NCBI GenBank assembly: GCA_001824635.1
Contig: MHYB01000043.1
Coordinates: forward strand, 1 to 28,787
Direction: 5' to 3'
DNA: 28,787 nt
Source: Planctomycetes bacterium GWF2_50_10
GTDB lineage: Bacteria > Planctomycetota > Phycisphaerae > Sedimentisphaerales > GWF2-50-10
In this document: positions 21,999 through 28,787 of the stretch, piece after piece
Layout of the letters: every line of letters begins with the position of its first letter
Numbering within the stretch: position 1 is the first letter of the stretch
The notes under the pieces: model-generated
Seen by the model: only the letters and a program-made list of their open reading frames with translations
What the model was told of the DNA's origin: nothing
The model's database searches: none
Made by a program: the position numbers and the translations under genes

Positions 21999-23144
21999 AT
22001 GAGACATGAGACTAAAACAAGTGCCAGGATACTTGCCGTTGACGATAACCCAACAAATCTCGAAATTTTAGAGGAACTGCTGTCCGAAAAATATGACCTT
22101 AAAACTGCAGCCACAGGACAGGTGGCACTGGAACTTTGCGCCGATTATGTTCCTGATATCGTACTGCTCGATGTAATGATGCCCGGCATTGATGGCTTTG
22201 AGGTATGCCGTCAGATACGAGCCAACAGAGCCCTAAGATTTATAAAGATCCTCATGATTTCCGCCAAAGGTAGGATAACAGAGCGTATCAAAGGTTATGA
22301 AGCAGGCGCAGATGACTACATTGTAAAGCCTTTCGAAGAGGAGGAACTGCTGGCAAAACTCCAGGTGTATCTGCGTCTAAAATCCGTCCAGGAACTGGAC
22401 CAGATCAAAAGTGAGTTTACCATGACAGTAACGCATGAACTAAGAACGCCAATGACCATTGTAAATAATGTTCTTAGCAATGTATTGGCAAATGTTTATG
22501 GTGACATAAACCCCAGAGTGCAGCAGGAGCTTCTAACCGCACAAGCAAGCATCACCCGGCTGGGAAGCATTGTGGCCAATTTCTTTGACATTTCCAGATT
22601 TGAAGCCGGACAAATGACCCTGAAGAATGCCTGTTTCGATATAGAGCCAGTTATTTTTAAAGTCGTGAAAGTCTTATCGCCCAAAGCATCTGCCAGGAAC
22701 ATAAAAATCAACGTTCACCATATCCAAAAGCATCTGCAAATATATGCTGACCAAGAGATGGTAAGCAAGATTTTAAAACATCTCATTGAAAACGCAGTCA
22801 AATTCATAAATGTGGGTGGCCGCATTGATGTTGAAGTCATCGATAACGTCGATGAAATACAATTTGAGATCAAAGATGATGGCCCCGGCATCGAACCTGG
22901 CAGTATTGAAAAGATATTTGACAGATTTGTCCAGGTTCAAAAACATATCGGGCCTGGCCAGCACGGTACAGGCCTGGGCTTGTCCATTGTAAAAAAACTA
23001 ATTGAAATGCATGATGGTCGAATCTGGGTCGAAAGCGTTGTGGGCAAGGGAAGCAAATTCTGCTTTACATTGCCCAAGGCCATACAAATACCTGATACAA
23101 CAAACAATTCAGAAAAAATGGCAACACTAATTGAGAACGCCTGA
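21999..23144 (+). CDS. Receiver-histidine kinase fusion
   Basis: The 381-residue soluble protein has an N-terminal receiver (about 8-125; phospho-acceptor D58 in LLDVMMP, K110 in IVKPF). A HisKA follows with H146 in VTHELRTPM, then an ATPase domain (IENAVKF, KDDGPGIEPG, GTGLGLSIVKKLIEMHDG). In REC-first kinases, phosphorylation of the receiver gates the kinase, placing it in the middle of a relay. It lies 28 bases after the CHASE kinase frame, and the big hybrid kinase begins 15 bases after its stop, so all three likely share a transcript. There is no transmembrane segment. Confidence 0.93.
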   Translation: MRHETKTSARILAVDDNPTNLEILEELLSEKYDLKTAATGQVALELCADYVPDIVLLDVMMPGIDGFEVCRQIRANRALRFIKILMISAKGRITERIKGYEAGADDYIVKPFEEEELLAKLQVYLRLKSVQELDQIKSEFTMTVTHELRTPMTIVNNVLSNVLANVYGDINPRVQQELLTAQASITRLGSIVANFFDISRFEAGQMTLKNACFDIEPVIFKVVKVLSPKASARNIKINVHHIQKHLQIYADQEMVSKILKHLIENAVKFINVGGRIDVEVIDNVDEIQFEIKDDGPGIEPGSIEKIFDRFVQVQKHIGPGQHGTGLGLSIVKKLIEMHDGRIWVESVVGKGSKFCFTLPKAIQIPDTTNNSEKMATLIENA

Positions 23145-23159
23145 TGCGAGGACAAAACC

Positions 23160-26100
23160 ATGAATAATTTGGGATATCACAAGCACATGATCCTTTTGAT
23201 GTTTGCTATCATCTGCATTCTTCCAAATACGCATTTTGTGGAGAAGCTTGAGAAACCCGATTTTACCGGGATTTCCCTCGTTTACCAGTACATGCTTTGG
23301 GCAGGCATGTTACTATTGGCTTTAACAGCAATAGGTCTGACTTTTTGGAGATTTTTTGGCCGCCGCAAACACCCTGATCTGCATATGGAAACATTGAGCC
23401 TTCAGCGGCAACAGCAGCGAGCCCTCCTCGACAATATACCCGATATTGCATGGCTTAAAGACCGGGACAGCCGCTACATTGATGTAAATGAAGCATTTGC
23501 CGCAACCTGCAGCAAAAGCAGGGATGAAATTGTCGGTCTTACGGACCTGGATATCTACCCAAAAGAACTCGCGGAGGCTTACCGTAGCGATGATGCGGAA
23601 GTAATACGCAGCGGAAAACCCAAAAAGATTGAAGAACCTTACATAGGCAGTGACGGCATAGAACATCTTATTGAGACCAGTAAAACACCGGTTTTTGACA
23701 TTGAACATAATGTGATCGGAACCTGCGGCATAGCGCGTGATATAACCGAACGCAAGCGTGCATCTGAGGAATTGCGGCAAAGCCAGGAACGAATTTCAGC
23801 TATACTCAATGCGGTTGAGGCCTCAGTGCTGATTATCGAGGCACACAGCCACAAGATCATCCATGCCAATCCCGCCGCCGCTACCATGGCACTTACAACC
23901 GTCGACCAGATGATAGGAAAATGTTGCCAGGAATTTATTTGTCCTTCAAAATCAGGTGCCTGCCCCATCAGCGACCTAGGTCAAAAATGTGACCACTCTG
24001 AAAAAATAATGCTTCGTTCGGATGGCACACAGATTAATATTCTTAAATCTGTAACGCCAATTAACCTTGCCGGCCGTGACTGTTTTATTGAAACAGCCAT
24101 CGACATTACTGACCGCAAACGCGCCGAGGATGAATTGAGGCAGGCCAAGGACAGGGCTGAAGAAGCCAACAAGTCCAAAAGTCAGTTCCTCGCCAACACA
24201 AGCCATGAAATCAGGACGCCGATGAACAGCATTCTTGGATTTGCGGAACTCCTGAAGCAGGAAAATCTTACATCGGATCAGCATGAATATGTGAACATGA
24301 TTTACAGCAGCGGTGAAAATCTTCTGGCTATCATCAATGACATCCTCAATCTCTCCAAGATCGAAGCCGGCCGGGTTGAAATCCGTCTTGCCGACATTCC
24401 TTTACAGGAACTGGTTGATTCGGTTCTGGCCACAGTGAAACTTGCCGCACGGAAAAAAGAGCTTACACTAGATTATGAACTCGATTTCGGATTGCCCGAG
24501 ATCATCCGGTGCGATACCGACAAATTAAGACAGGTTTTAATAAACCTGCTTGCCAACGCCGTTAAATTTACCAACAAGGGATATGTTAAACTTCTGGTAA
24601 AACAGGCGGCTGGTTCAGATCAGCAGCCAGATGGATGGGGCGAGCGTGAAGGGATTTACTTCTGTGTTGAAGACAGCGGGATAGGAATTGCGCCCCAGGA
24701 TCAAACCAGGGTTTTCGATGCTTTCACCCAAATAGACAACTCCGATACCCGCTCCCACCAGGGTACCGGTCTTGGGCTGACCATAAGTCACAAATTCATT
24801 AAAATGCTCGGCGGTAATCTTGAATTGAGCAGTCAACCCGGTGTCGGTTCGAAATTCCATTTCAGCATACCTTTCAAGAAGGCAATGCATCCGGCTCAAA
24901 AAGCACATCAGCTTGATCCCCGGATGAAGAAAGATCAGACTGTCTTCGTCGTTGAAGATGATGAAGGCTGCCGCAAATTATTCAAGACTTATCTGAAAAA
25001 GCATGGTTTTGAAGTGATTACGCATGACAAAGGTTTTCAGGCTGTTGAACTGATTACGGGACTCCAGCCCGATGCAGTTGTACTCGATATCAATCTGCCT
25101 CAAAAGAATGGCTTCGAGATACTCAAGGAATTAAAAGAACAGGATTCCACAAGACACATTCCCATCATAGTCTGTTCTGTAGTGACTGACATCCAGAAAT
25201 CGTTTAATCTGGGAGCGCTTGATCACCTGGTAAAACCAATAGATGGCCCAAAACTTGTGGAAACGGTGCACCGGGCACTGGGCTCTGCAGAGCATTCAAA
25301 AATATTGGCTGTCGATGACGATCCTGTCATGCTCGAATCATTGAAGGTGATTTTAAAAGAACTAAATGTTATCTGTGCCGACTCCGGCCCAAAAGCCCTG
25401 CAGTACCTCTGCGAGCACAATGATATCGATTTAGCCATGATTGATTTGATGATGCAACAGATGGATGGTTTTGATGTGATCGAGAAAATACGCAACGATA
25501 TCAGCATGACCATGCCTATTGTGGTCCTTACAGCAAAAGAACTCACCGACGATGAGCAGAATCGTCTCAGCGGCAAGGTCCAAAGCATTTGTCAAAAATC
25601 GAAACTCACACCAGACCTCCTCGTGCAGGAAATTGAATCCCAGCTTGCCGCCAAACTGCCCGCAGAAGAAAATAAGCAGCCAGTTCAAACTGGCTCATGC
25701 ACGGTCTTAATCGCAGATGATGTCCAGGAAAACCTGATGCTCCTTGAGATAATTTTGAAAAAGTCAGGGTACCAGACTGTCTCCTGCGCAAATGGGAAAG
25801 AGGCCCTTGATATCGCCTCCAGACAGAAATTCGACATAATCCTCATGGATATGCAGATGCCGGTCATGGATGGCTTTGAGGCGACCAAACAGATCAAGGC
25901 TGCTGATTCACTTAATAAATCCACGCCTGTGATCGCTCTTACTGCACGCGCGATGAAAGGTGACAATCTGGCCTGTATTGATGCGGGCTGTGACGACTAT
26001 ATCGCCAAGCCAGTAAAGCAGGAAATCCTGCTGGAAAAGCTTTCAAAGTATATTAAACAAAGGGCTGCCTGTACCGCAGCACTCACAGGAGGCAACTTGA

Positions 26101-26429
26101 TCTCAGATCTTGGGGATAATCCCGACTACCACAAAGTTATCGAAGTTTTTGTCAATAATTTGCCCGGCAGAATCCATGACATGATCGAGGCATTTGAAAA
26201 GGGAAATCTCCAGGATTTAGCCCAGAAGGCCCATGCGCTAAAAGGGTTGGGCGGATTTGTAGGATTTCCTGTTTTTACCGAAAAAGCTAAGGAGCTCGAG
26301 GAAATGAGCCGTGGCGGTCGTTTTGAAGATATCAAAAAAGAACTTGATGAATTAAATGAGCTTTGCAGTCGTGCACAACATGCCCAAACAACCCCTTTCT
26401 CCGAGAGTTGCGCAAAGGGCGTCAGCTGA
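23160..26429 (+). CDS. Multidomain hybrid histidine kinase: PAS-PAS-HK-REC-REC-REC-HPt
   Basis: The 1089-residue protein starts with two membrane helices (about 9-24 and 43-63). PAS1 (about 85-200) and PAS2 (about 203-325) follow; PAS2 carries a Cys group in GKCCQEFICP, SGACP and GQKCDH. HisKA has H349 in SHEIRTPMNS; the ATPase has NLLANAVKFT, EDSGIGIAP and GTGLGLTI. Three receivers have acceptors D643 (VLDINLP), D762 (MIDLMMQ) and D897 (LMDMQMP). The HPt has H1025 in KAHALKGLGGF. The protein could run a whole His-Asp-His relay by itself and then pass phosphate to a stand-alone receiver. REC2 has diverged at the usual Lys-Pro motif (ICQKSK), so it may have a regulatory role. The stop lies inside an inverted repeat. 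Confidence 0.95.
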   Translation: MNNLGYHKHMILLMFAIICILPNTHFVEKLEKPDFTGISLVYQYMLWAGMLLLALTAIGLTFWRFFGRRKHPDLHMETLSLQRQQQRALLDNIPDIAWLKDRDSRYIDVNEAFAATCSKSRDEIVGLTDLDIYPKELAEAYRSDDAEVIRSGKPKKIEEPYIGSDGIEHLIETSKTPVFDIEHNVIGTCGIARDITERKRASEELRQSQERISAILNAVEASVLIIEAHSHKIIHANPAAATMALTTVDQMIGKCCQEFICPSKSGACPISDLGQKCDHSEKIMLRSDGTQINILKSVTPINLAGRDCFIETAIDITDRKRAEDELRQAKDRAEEANKSKSQFLANTSHEIRTPMNSILGFAELLKQENLTSDQHEYVNMIYSSGENLLAIINDILNLSKIEAGRVEIRLADIPLQELVDSVLATVKLAARKKELTLDYELDFGLPEIIRCDTDKLRQVLINLLANAVKFTNKGYVKLLVKQAAGSDQQPDGWGEREGIYFCVEDSGIGIAPQDQTRVFDAFTQIDNSDTRSHQGTGLGLTISHKFIKMLGGNLELSSQPGVGSKFHFSIPFKKAMHPAQKAHQLDPRMKKDQTVFVVEDDEGCRKLFKTYLKKHGFEVITHDKGFQAVELITGLQPDAVVLDINLPQKNGFEILKELKEQDSTRHIPIIVCSVVTDIQKSFNLGALDHLVKPIDGPKLVETVHRALGSAEHSKILAVDDDPVMLESLKVILKELNVICADSGPKALQYLCEHNDIDLAMIDLMMQQMDGFDVIEKIRNDISMTMPIVVLTAKELTDDEQNRLSGKVQSICQKSKLTPDLLVQEIESQLAAKLPAEENKQPVQTGSCTVLIADDVQENLMLLEIILKKSGYQTVSCANGKEALDIASRQKFDIILMDMQMPVMDGFEATKQIKAADSLNKSTPVIALTARAMKGDNLACIDAGCDDYIAKPVKQEILLEKLSKYIKQRAACTAALTGGNLISDLGDNPDYHKVIEVFVNNLPGRIHDMIEAFEKGNLQDLAQKAHALKGLGGFVGFPVFTEKAKELEEMSRGGRFEDIKKELDELNELCSRAQHAQTTPFSESCAKGVS

Positions 26430-26510
26430 GCTTTCATTCTGTGGCCCATTTGGCGTGGGTGTCTATAGTGGAAGTGAAGTGTCTGACGCCCTTTGGGGGC
26501 GCCGAATGGG
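26413..26510 (+). promoter_or_regulatory. Interleaved inverted repeats at the end of the hybrid kinase gene
   Basis: A: CAAAGGGCGTCAG (26413-26425) is exactly complementary to A': CTGACGCCCTTTG (26483-26495). B: CCCATTTGGCG (26445-26455) matches B': CGCCGAATGGG (26500-26510) at 10 of 11. The order A-B-A'-B' permits a pseudoknot, or two mutually exclusive hairpins, in RNA. A overlaps the last codons before the TGA. No T-run follows directly. Confidence 0.6.
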
Positions 26511-26868
26511 ATAAATTTTTGAGGCAGGGTCTTATAAGAAACGTGCAAGCAAAGCGGAATGCACATTTTCAGCCCACCCTTAACAACTCCTTAATATTTA
26601 CTGGAAATTTGGTGTGATTATTTGTATATTGAAGTTAGACGGATAGGATAAGCTGATGCTTGGAAATGGGGGTTTCTGATGAATTCGCAAATTGAATTGT
26701 TTGTTTTAGCTGTTGAAGGTTGCAGAGGACCGCCGGTAAGCAAAAAAAAACGCTCATGTTTTCTATGTACAAATTCCGATACTAAAAATTGCTCGATTGC
26801 CTCGCACCTTTTCATTACAGCCAAGATTAGCTCCTTTGATGTTCGGAATTATTTGAAGGAGTTTGCGT
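26430..26868. other. Gap between hybrid kinase and Rrf2 gene
   Basis: Besides the interleaved repeats at its left end and the hairpin before rrf2 at its right end, this stretch shows no gene I can support. A plus-strand frame from 26679 overlaps the Rrf2 gene in another phase and has no recognisable domain. Confidence 0.45.
26829..26863 (+). promoter_or_regulatory. Hairpin covering the Rrf2-gene ribosome site
   Basis: AGCTCCTT (26829-26836) can pair with AAGGAGTT (26856-26863), and the pairing extends inward through three more pairs, with G-U wobbles, to a 13-base loop. The 3' arm contains the Shine-Dalgarno AAGGAG of the downstream ATG at 26869. Such a stem would hide the ribosome site, a common form of translational control. 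Confidence 0.55.
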
Positions 26869-27261
26869 ATGAAATTCAGCAGATCAGTTGGATATGGCTT
26901 ATTGTCAATGGCTTATATAGCTCAGAACTATCAAAAACGTATATCGGGCCAGGAAATCTCAGATCGTTATGACATTCCTCTGGAATACCTGCTCAAAATT
27001 CTCCAGCAGCTCGCTCGCGTTGGTATACTCCGCAGCAAACGAGGTCCTCGCGGCGGATTCATTCTGGCAAGAACCATAGAGGATATTTCTTTTCTGCAAA
27101 TATGTGAGGCAATCGAAGGCCCTGCTATGCTCGATCTTTGCATTTCGGCTCATGCTGCAAAAGATGAATGTGCCGGAAAAATGGAAGAGGTATGCAGGAA
27201 TTCACTTCGTTCTGCCGAGAAGGTTTTAAGAGACACCCGGCTGGCAGATGTTCTGAAATAG
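26869..27261 (+). CDS. Rrf2-family transcriptional regulator with three Cys
   Basis: The ATG at 26869 (AAGGAG eight bases before) gives 130 residues. The winged helix is typical: KFSRSVGYGLLSMAYIA, then ISGQEISDRYDIPLEYLLKILQQL, then GILRSKRGPRGGFILAR. The C-terminal part has C-x9-C-x7-C in LDLCISAHAAKDEC and EEVC, the place where IscR/NsrR-type members bind an Fe-S cluster. It may sense NO, redox state or cluster supply; spacing does not match IscR exactly, so the cofactor is unproven. It lies downstream of the kinase island and converges on the second receiver gene. Confidence 0.9.
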   Translation: MKFSRSVGYGLLSMAYIAQNYQKRISGQEISDRYDIPLEYLLKILQQLARVGILRSKRGPRGGFILARTIEDISFLQICEAIEGPAMLDLCISAHAAKDECAGKMEEVCRNSLRSAEKVLRDTRLADVLK

Positions 27262-27272
27262 CGAGTACTTAT

Positions 27273-27707
27273 CTATAAGCTGGTTTCCTGAACAATGGCT
27301 GACTTTTTATTTGTGATAATACTCTCAATTATTTCAAGCAGGTCGCATAAATCAAACGGCTTGAGAATAAAATCTTCGATTCGGCAATTCTTTGCACGAT
27401 CTATATCCTGAGTTTGAGTTCTGGCCGAGAGCATTATAACCGGAATCTCCCTGCCGACCTCATCTTTCCTTAGCAGTTCAAGCATTTCGAGGCCATCCAT
27501 CACCGGCATTACTATGTCAAGAAGAATCAGGTCCGGCTTTTGTGCAAGGGCCTTTGCAAGCCCCTCCTTTCCATTGAATGCCGGAATGACATCATAATTG
27601 CTCATTTCAAGCCGGTCCCGCAGTGTCTCAACTATGTGTTGCTCGTCATCTATAACGAGTATCCTGGCACGACGGACATCCTGCTTGGGTTTAAAAAACT
27701 CAAACAT
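27273..27707 (-). CDS. Stand-alone response-regulator receiver (paralogue of 18268)
   Basis: The 144-residue CheY-like protein has the acidic pair in VIDDEQ, phospho-acceptor D64 (LLDIVMP), Ser in MLSAR and Lys in ILKPF. The helix before the Lys reads KNCRIEDF rather than the usual GADDY, so the region is atypical. A leader MFEFFKPKQ precedes the domain. There is no output domain. It is clearly a paralogue of the receiver at 18268, arising by duplication, and lies on the opposite strand at the other end of the kinase cluster. AAGAGAAGA precedes its ATG. Its promoter region holds a perfect inverted repeat (27756-27789). Confidence 0.93.
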   Translation of the reverse strand: MFEFFKPKQDVRRARILVIDDEQHIVETLRDRLEMSNYDVIPAFNGKEGLAKALAQKPDLILLDIVMPVMDGLEMLELLRKDEVGREIPVIMLSARTQTQDIDRAKNCRIEDFILKPFDLCDLLEIIESIITNKKSAIVQETSL

Positions 27708-27755
27708 AATCTTCTCTTATTATTCTGTGAATCACTCACCTGAATGCACGGGCAC

Positions 27756-27789
27756 AATTTTTGGAGATAATACAACAAATCCAAAAATT
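27756..27789 (-). promoter_or_regulatory. Inverted repeat around the -10 region of the second receiver gene
   Basis: AATTTTTGGA (27756-27765) and TCCAAAAATT (27780-27789) are exact reverse complements, spaced by 14 bases that on the minus strand read TTTGTTGTATTATC, including a TATTAT -10 candidate. It lies 49-82 bases upstream of the start codon. Likely an operator; the protein that binds is unknown. Confidence 0.55.
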
Positions 27790-27882
27790 TAAAAGCGTTT
27801 TCTTTTACAGAAAATTCGATTTGGGGCAGACATCGGCAACTGATGATGAACGGATTAATATTTTGTGAGACCTATAATTTAC

Positions 27883-27908
27883 AAAAAAAACCAACCTTTT
27901 CAGGTTGG
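27883..27908 (-). terminator. Intrinsic terminator of the histone-like gene
   Basis: On the minus strand, CCAACC-TGAAAA-GGTTGG is followed by eight T residues, a textbook rho-independent terminator. It ends transcription about 30 bases after the stop of the gene at 27938-28153 and insulates the receiver gene beyond. Confidence 0.9.
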
Positions 27909-27937
27909 CTCTCAAAAAATACTGCGGGTCCGTATTT

Positions 27938-28153
27938 TTAGAGATCTTGCGCCTTGACCGTTGACCGTCTGTTTGCTTCGGTTCTGGCCATTGCAGAATC
28001 AAGCAGGCCGTAAACTTTACCGCTCAGTGCCTCTATGATTTCTGATGAACTCATCATCCTCTTGCTCTTGACATACGCCTTCACCTTGCTTGCGACAACC
28101 AGCGGTTCCTTTGTAGCTGATTTCTTTGCGGTTTTTGCTTTGACTTTTGCCAT
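27938..28153 (-). CDS. Bacterial histone-fold protein with Lys-rich N-terminal tail
   Basis: The ATG at 28153 (AAGGAA seven bases upstream) gives 71 residues. Residues 1-17 are basic and unstructured-looking (MAKVKAKTAKKSATKEP). The rest has the histone-fold order of three helices: VVASKVKAYVKS, then SSEIIEALSGKVYGLLDSAM and the ending ARTEANRRSTVKAQDL. The last segment matches the 'RA..N.RKTV...DL' signature of archaeal/bacterial histones, with the Arg-Thr pair and final Asp present. Such proteins dimerise and bind DNA; some stand-alone bacterial versions bend or coat it. The tail recalls eukaryotic histone tails. It has its own terminator and is monocistronic. The subfamily (e.g. DUF1931-like or face-to-face type) cannot be settled by eye. 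Confidence 0.8.
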   Translation of the reverse strand: MAKVKAKTAKKSATKEPLVVASKVKAYVKSKRMMSSSEIIEALSGKVYGLLDSAMARTEANRRSTVKAQDL

Positions 28154-28544
28154 ACAATATTCCTTTTTTGATAAGAATATTAAAAAACAGTGCAATCGTA
28201 CTTATAATGCTGTTTTTCGGCAATCCCGGGGCATTTGCATTAGAAAATACCGTCAACTTGTCTGGTTCCATGCGCCAAATCTGAATGGTTATGATAAATT
28301 TTATAAAACCTATTGACGACAGAGCTTAGCCGGTAGTATATAGAGGTCTCATTATCCGTTCAGCCATTGGATTAAAGCCGTCCAAAAACTGCGAAGAGCA
28401 TCCCAATGCCGGCAAACGTGCCGTGGAGATTGGCGGCAGCGGCTTCCACATGTAGAAAATGGAAGAACCGGAACAATAATAACCACACACCCGCGTTTTA
28501 GCTGTTCCCAACCAGTTTTGAGCGATTCGTCTGAACACTCGCAA
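28154..28544. other. Gap, no gene identified
   Basis: No product can be supported. A minus-strand frame 28326-28544 starts at TTG just after the stop of the partial gene to its right, has no ribosome site and matches nothing I recognise. A dyad CTTCCA / TGGAAG lies at 28443-28465 without a T-run. Confidence 0.4.
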
Positions 28545-28787
28545 TTACCACGTCTGCTGTGTATTTGAAGGCATCATAAGCTGTCCACCGTAATTGACGA
28601 TTACCGAATTCGTGCCTCTTAGTATCTGCCCATCACTTCCTGATAAGTTCACAATAGCTGCCGGGTAGAGATATGATTTTTCCCCCGTGCCGGAACCGAT
28701 CTGCTTTGGCGTACTGCCTGCGGCCAGGATTGAGCCGCCATAGCAGTAAAACTGCTTTAGCTGAGGTGTCCCATTAAATACAGGCCG
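28545..28787 (-). CDS. C-terminal fragment of an unrecognised protein (runs off window)
   Basis: An uninterrupted frame enters from the right edge and ends at TAA 28545-28547 after 80 codons. It reads ...FYCYGGSILAAGSTPKQIG, then a Gly/Ser/Asn-rich part (IVNLSGSDGQILRGTNSV) and ends MMPSNTQQTW. The Gly/Ser/Thr/Asn-rich beta-like make-up suggests an exported or surface protein. I do not recognise a family. The start lies outside the window, so the full length is unknown. Confidence 0.6.
   Translation of the reverse strand, partial: RPVFNGTPQLKQFYCYGGSILAAGSTPKQIGSGTGEKSYLYPAAIVNLSGSDGQILRGTNSVIVNYGGQLMMPSNTQQTW

Noticed and set aside
26679..26972. 97-codon frame overlapping the start of the Rrf2 gene
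   Set aside because: It has a GGGGG upstream, but it runs into the Rrf2 gene in another frame and contains no recognisable domain; the Rrf2 frame clearly wins.
28326..28544. 72-codon minus-strand frame next to the partial gene
   Set aside because: It starts at TTG right after the neighbouring stop with no ribosome site, and I recognise nothing in it.
5795..28787. A second attachment site matching the tRNA-His 3' end
   Set aside because: I searched by eye for TTCGAATCCCG-like repeats beyond the integrase and saw none, so the far boundary must lie outside the window or be lost.
1..28787. CRISPR arrays, rRNA genes, insertion sequences
   Set aside because: No regularly spaced repeats, rRNA segments or transposase genes are seen.

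Overview
The window looks like a chromosomal segment of an anaerobic or microaerophilic planctomycete of the Phycisphaerae / Sedimentisphaerales type. This rests on a dockerin-like EF-hand tail typical of that group's secreted proteins, palindromic and short tandem intergenic repeats, flavodiiron/rubrerythrin oxygen defence, and a large multidomain kinase cluster. The placement is inference from sequence style, not a database match.

Layout. (1) 1-443: repeat-rich intergenic DNA. 444-1034 (-): YdjM-type membrane metal-dependent hydrolase. (2) 1304-5264 (+): a compact peroxide/oxygen/iron operon: PerR-type Fur regulator, rubrerythrin, thiol peroxidase Tpx, flavodiiron protein, ferritin, and a rubredoxin-less rubrerythrin-like ferritin. 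Remains of a frameshifted HDOD gene follow (5265-5645). (3) tRNA-His (5746-5820) with a strong promoter, then a tyrosine integrase reading away from it (start GTG 5930); this marks a likely integration site, with no second att copy in the window. (4) Exported MsrA-MsrB fusion (-), divergent from an arsenosugar-type operon (8726-14280, +): rSAM-associated glycosyltransferase, ArsS, nucleotidyltransferase-like glycosyltransferase, ArsM, a mercuric-reductase-like flavoprotein and a TVP38 membrane protein. Convergent to it (-) are DUF134, NifX-like and CGGC-domain genes with a palindromic operator. (5) 15433-16364: decayed dockerin-bearing gene and inverted repeats. (6) 16368-27707: a signalling island with a Cys-rich PAS kinase, small Cys-rich protein, stand-alone receiver, membrane CHASE kinase interrupted by one in-frame TAA, receiver-kinase fusion, a 1089-aa PAS-PAS-kinase-REC3-HPt hybrid, an Rrf2 regulator with three Cys, and a second stand-alone receiver (-) closely resembling the first. 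(7) 27938-28153 (-): a 71-aa bacterial histone-fold protein with a Lys-rich N-terminal tail and a clean terminator. 28545-28787 (-): C-terminus of an unrecognised protein running off the window.

How it may fit together. The first operon removes O2 and peroxide and stores iron. MsrAB repairs oxidised methionine outside the cytoplasm. The ars operon would convert arsenic to methylated or arsenosugar products. Several signalling proteins (two Cys-rich PAS domains, small Cys-rich protein, Rrf2) suggest redox or metal input, and the domain content allows a multistep phosphorelay ending in the receiver-only proteins. The least conventional items are the tailed histone, the Cys-PAS phosphorelay island with its nonsense-interrupted kinase, an orphan minus-strand terminator implying a small RNA, and interleaved inverted repeats after the hybrid kinase gene.
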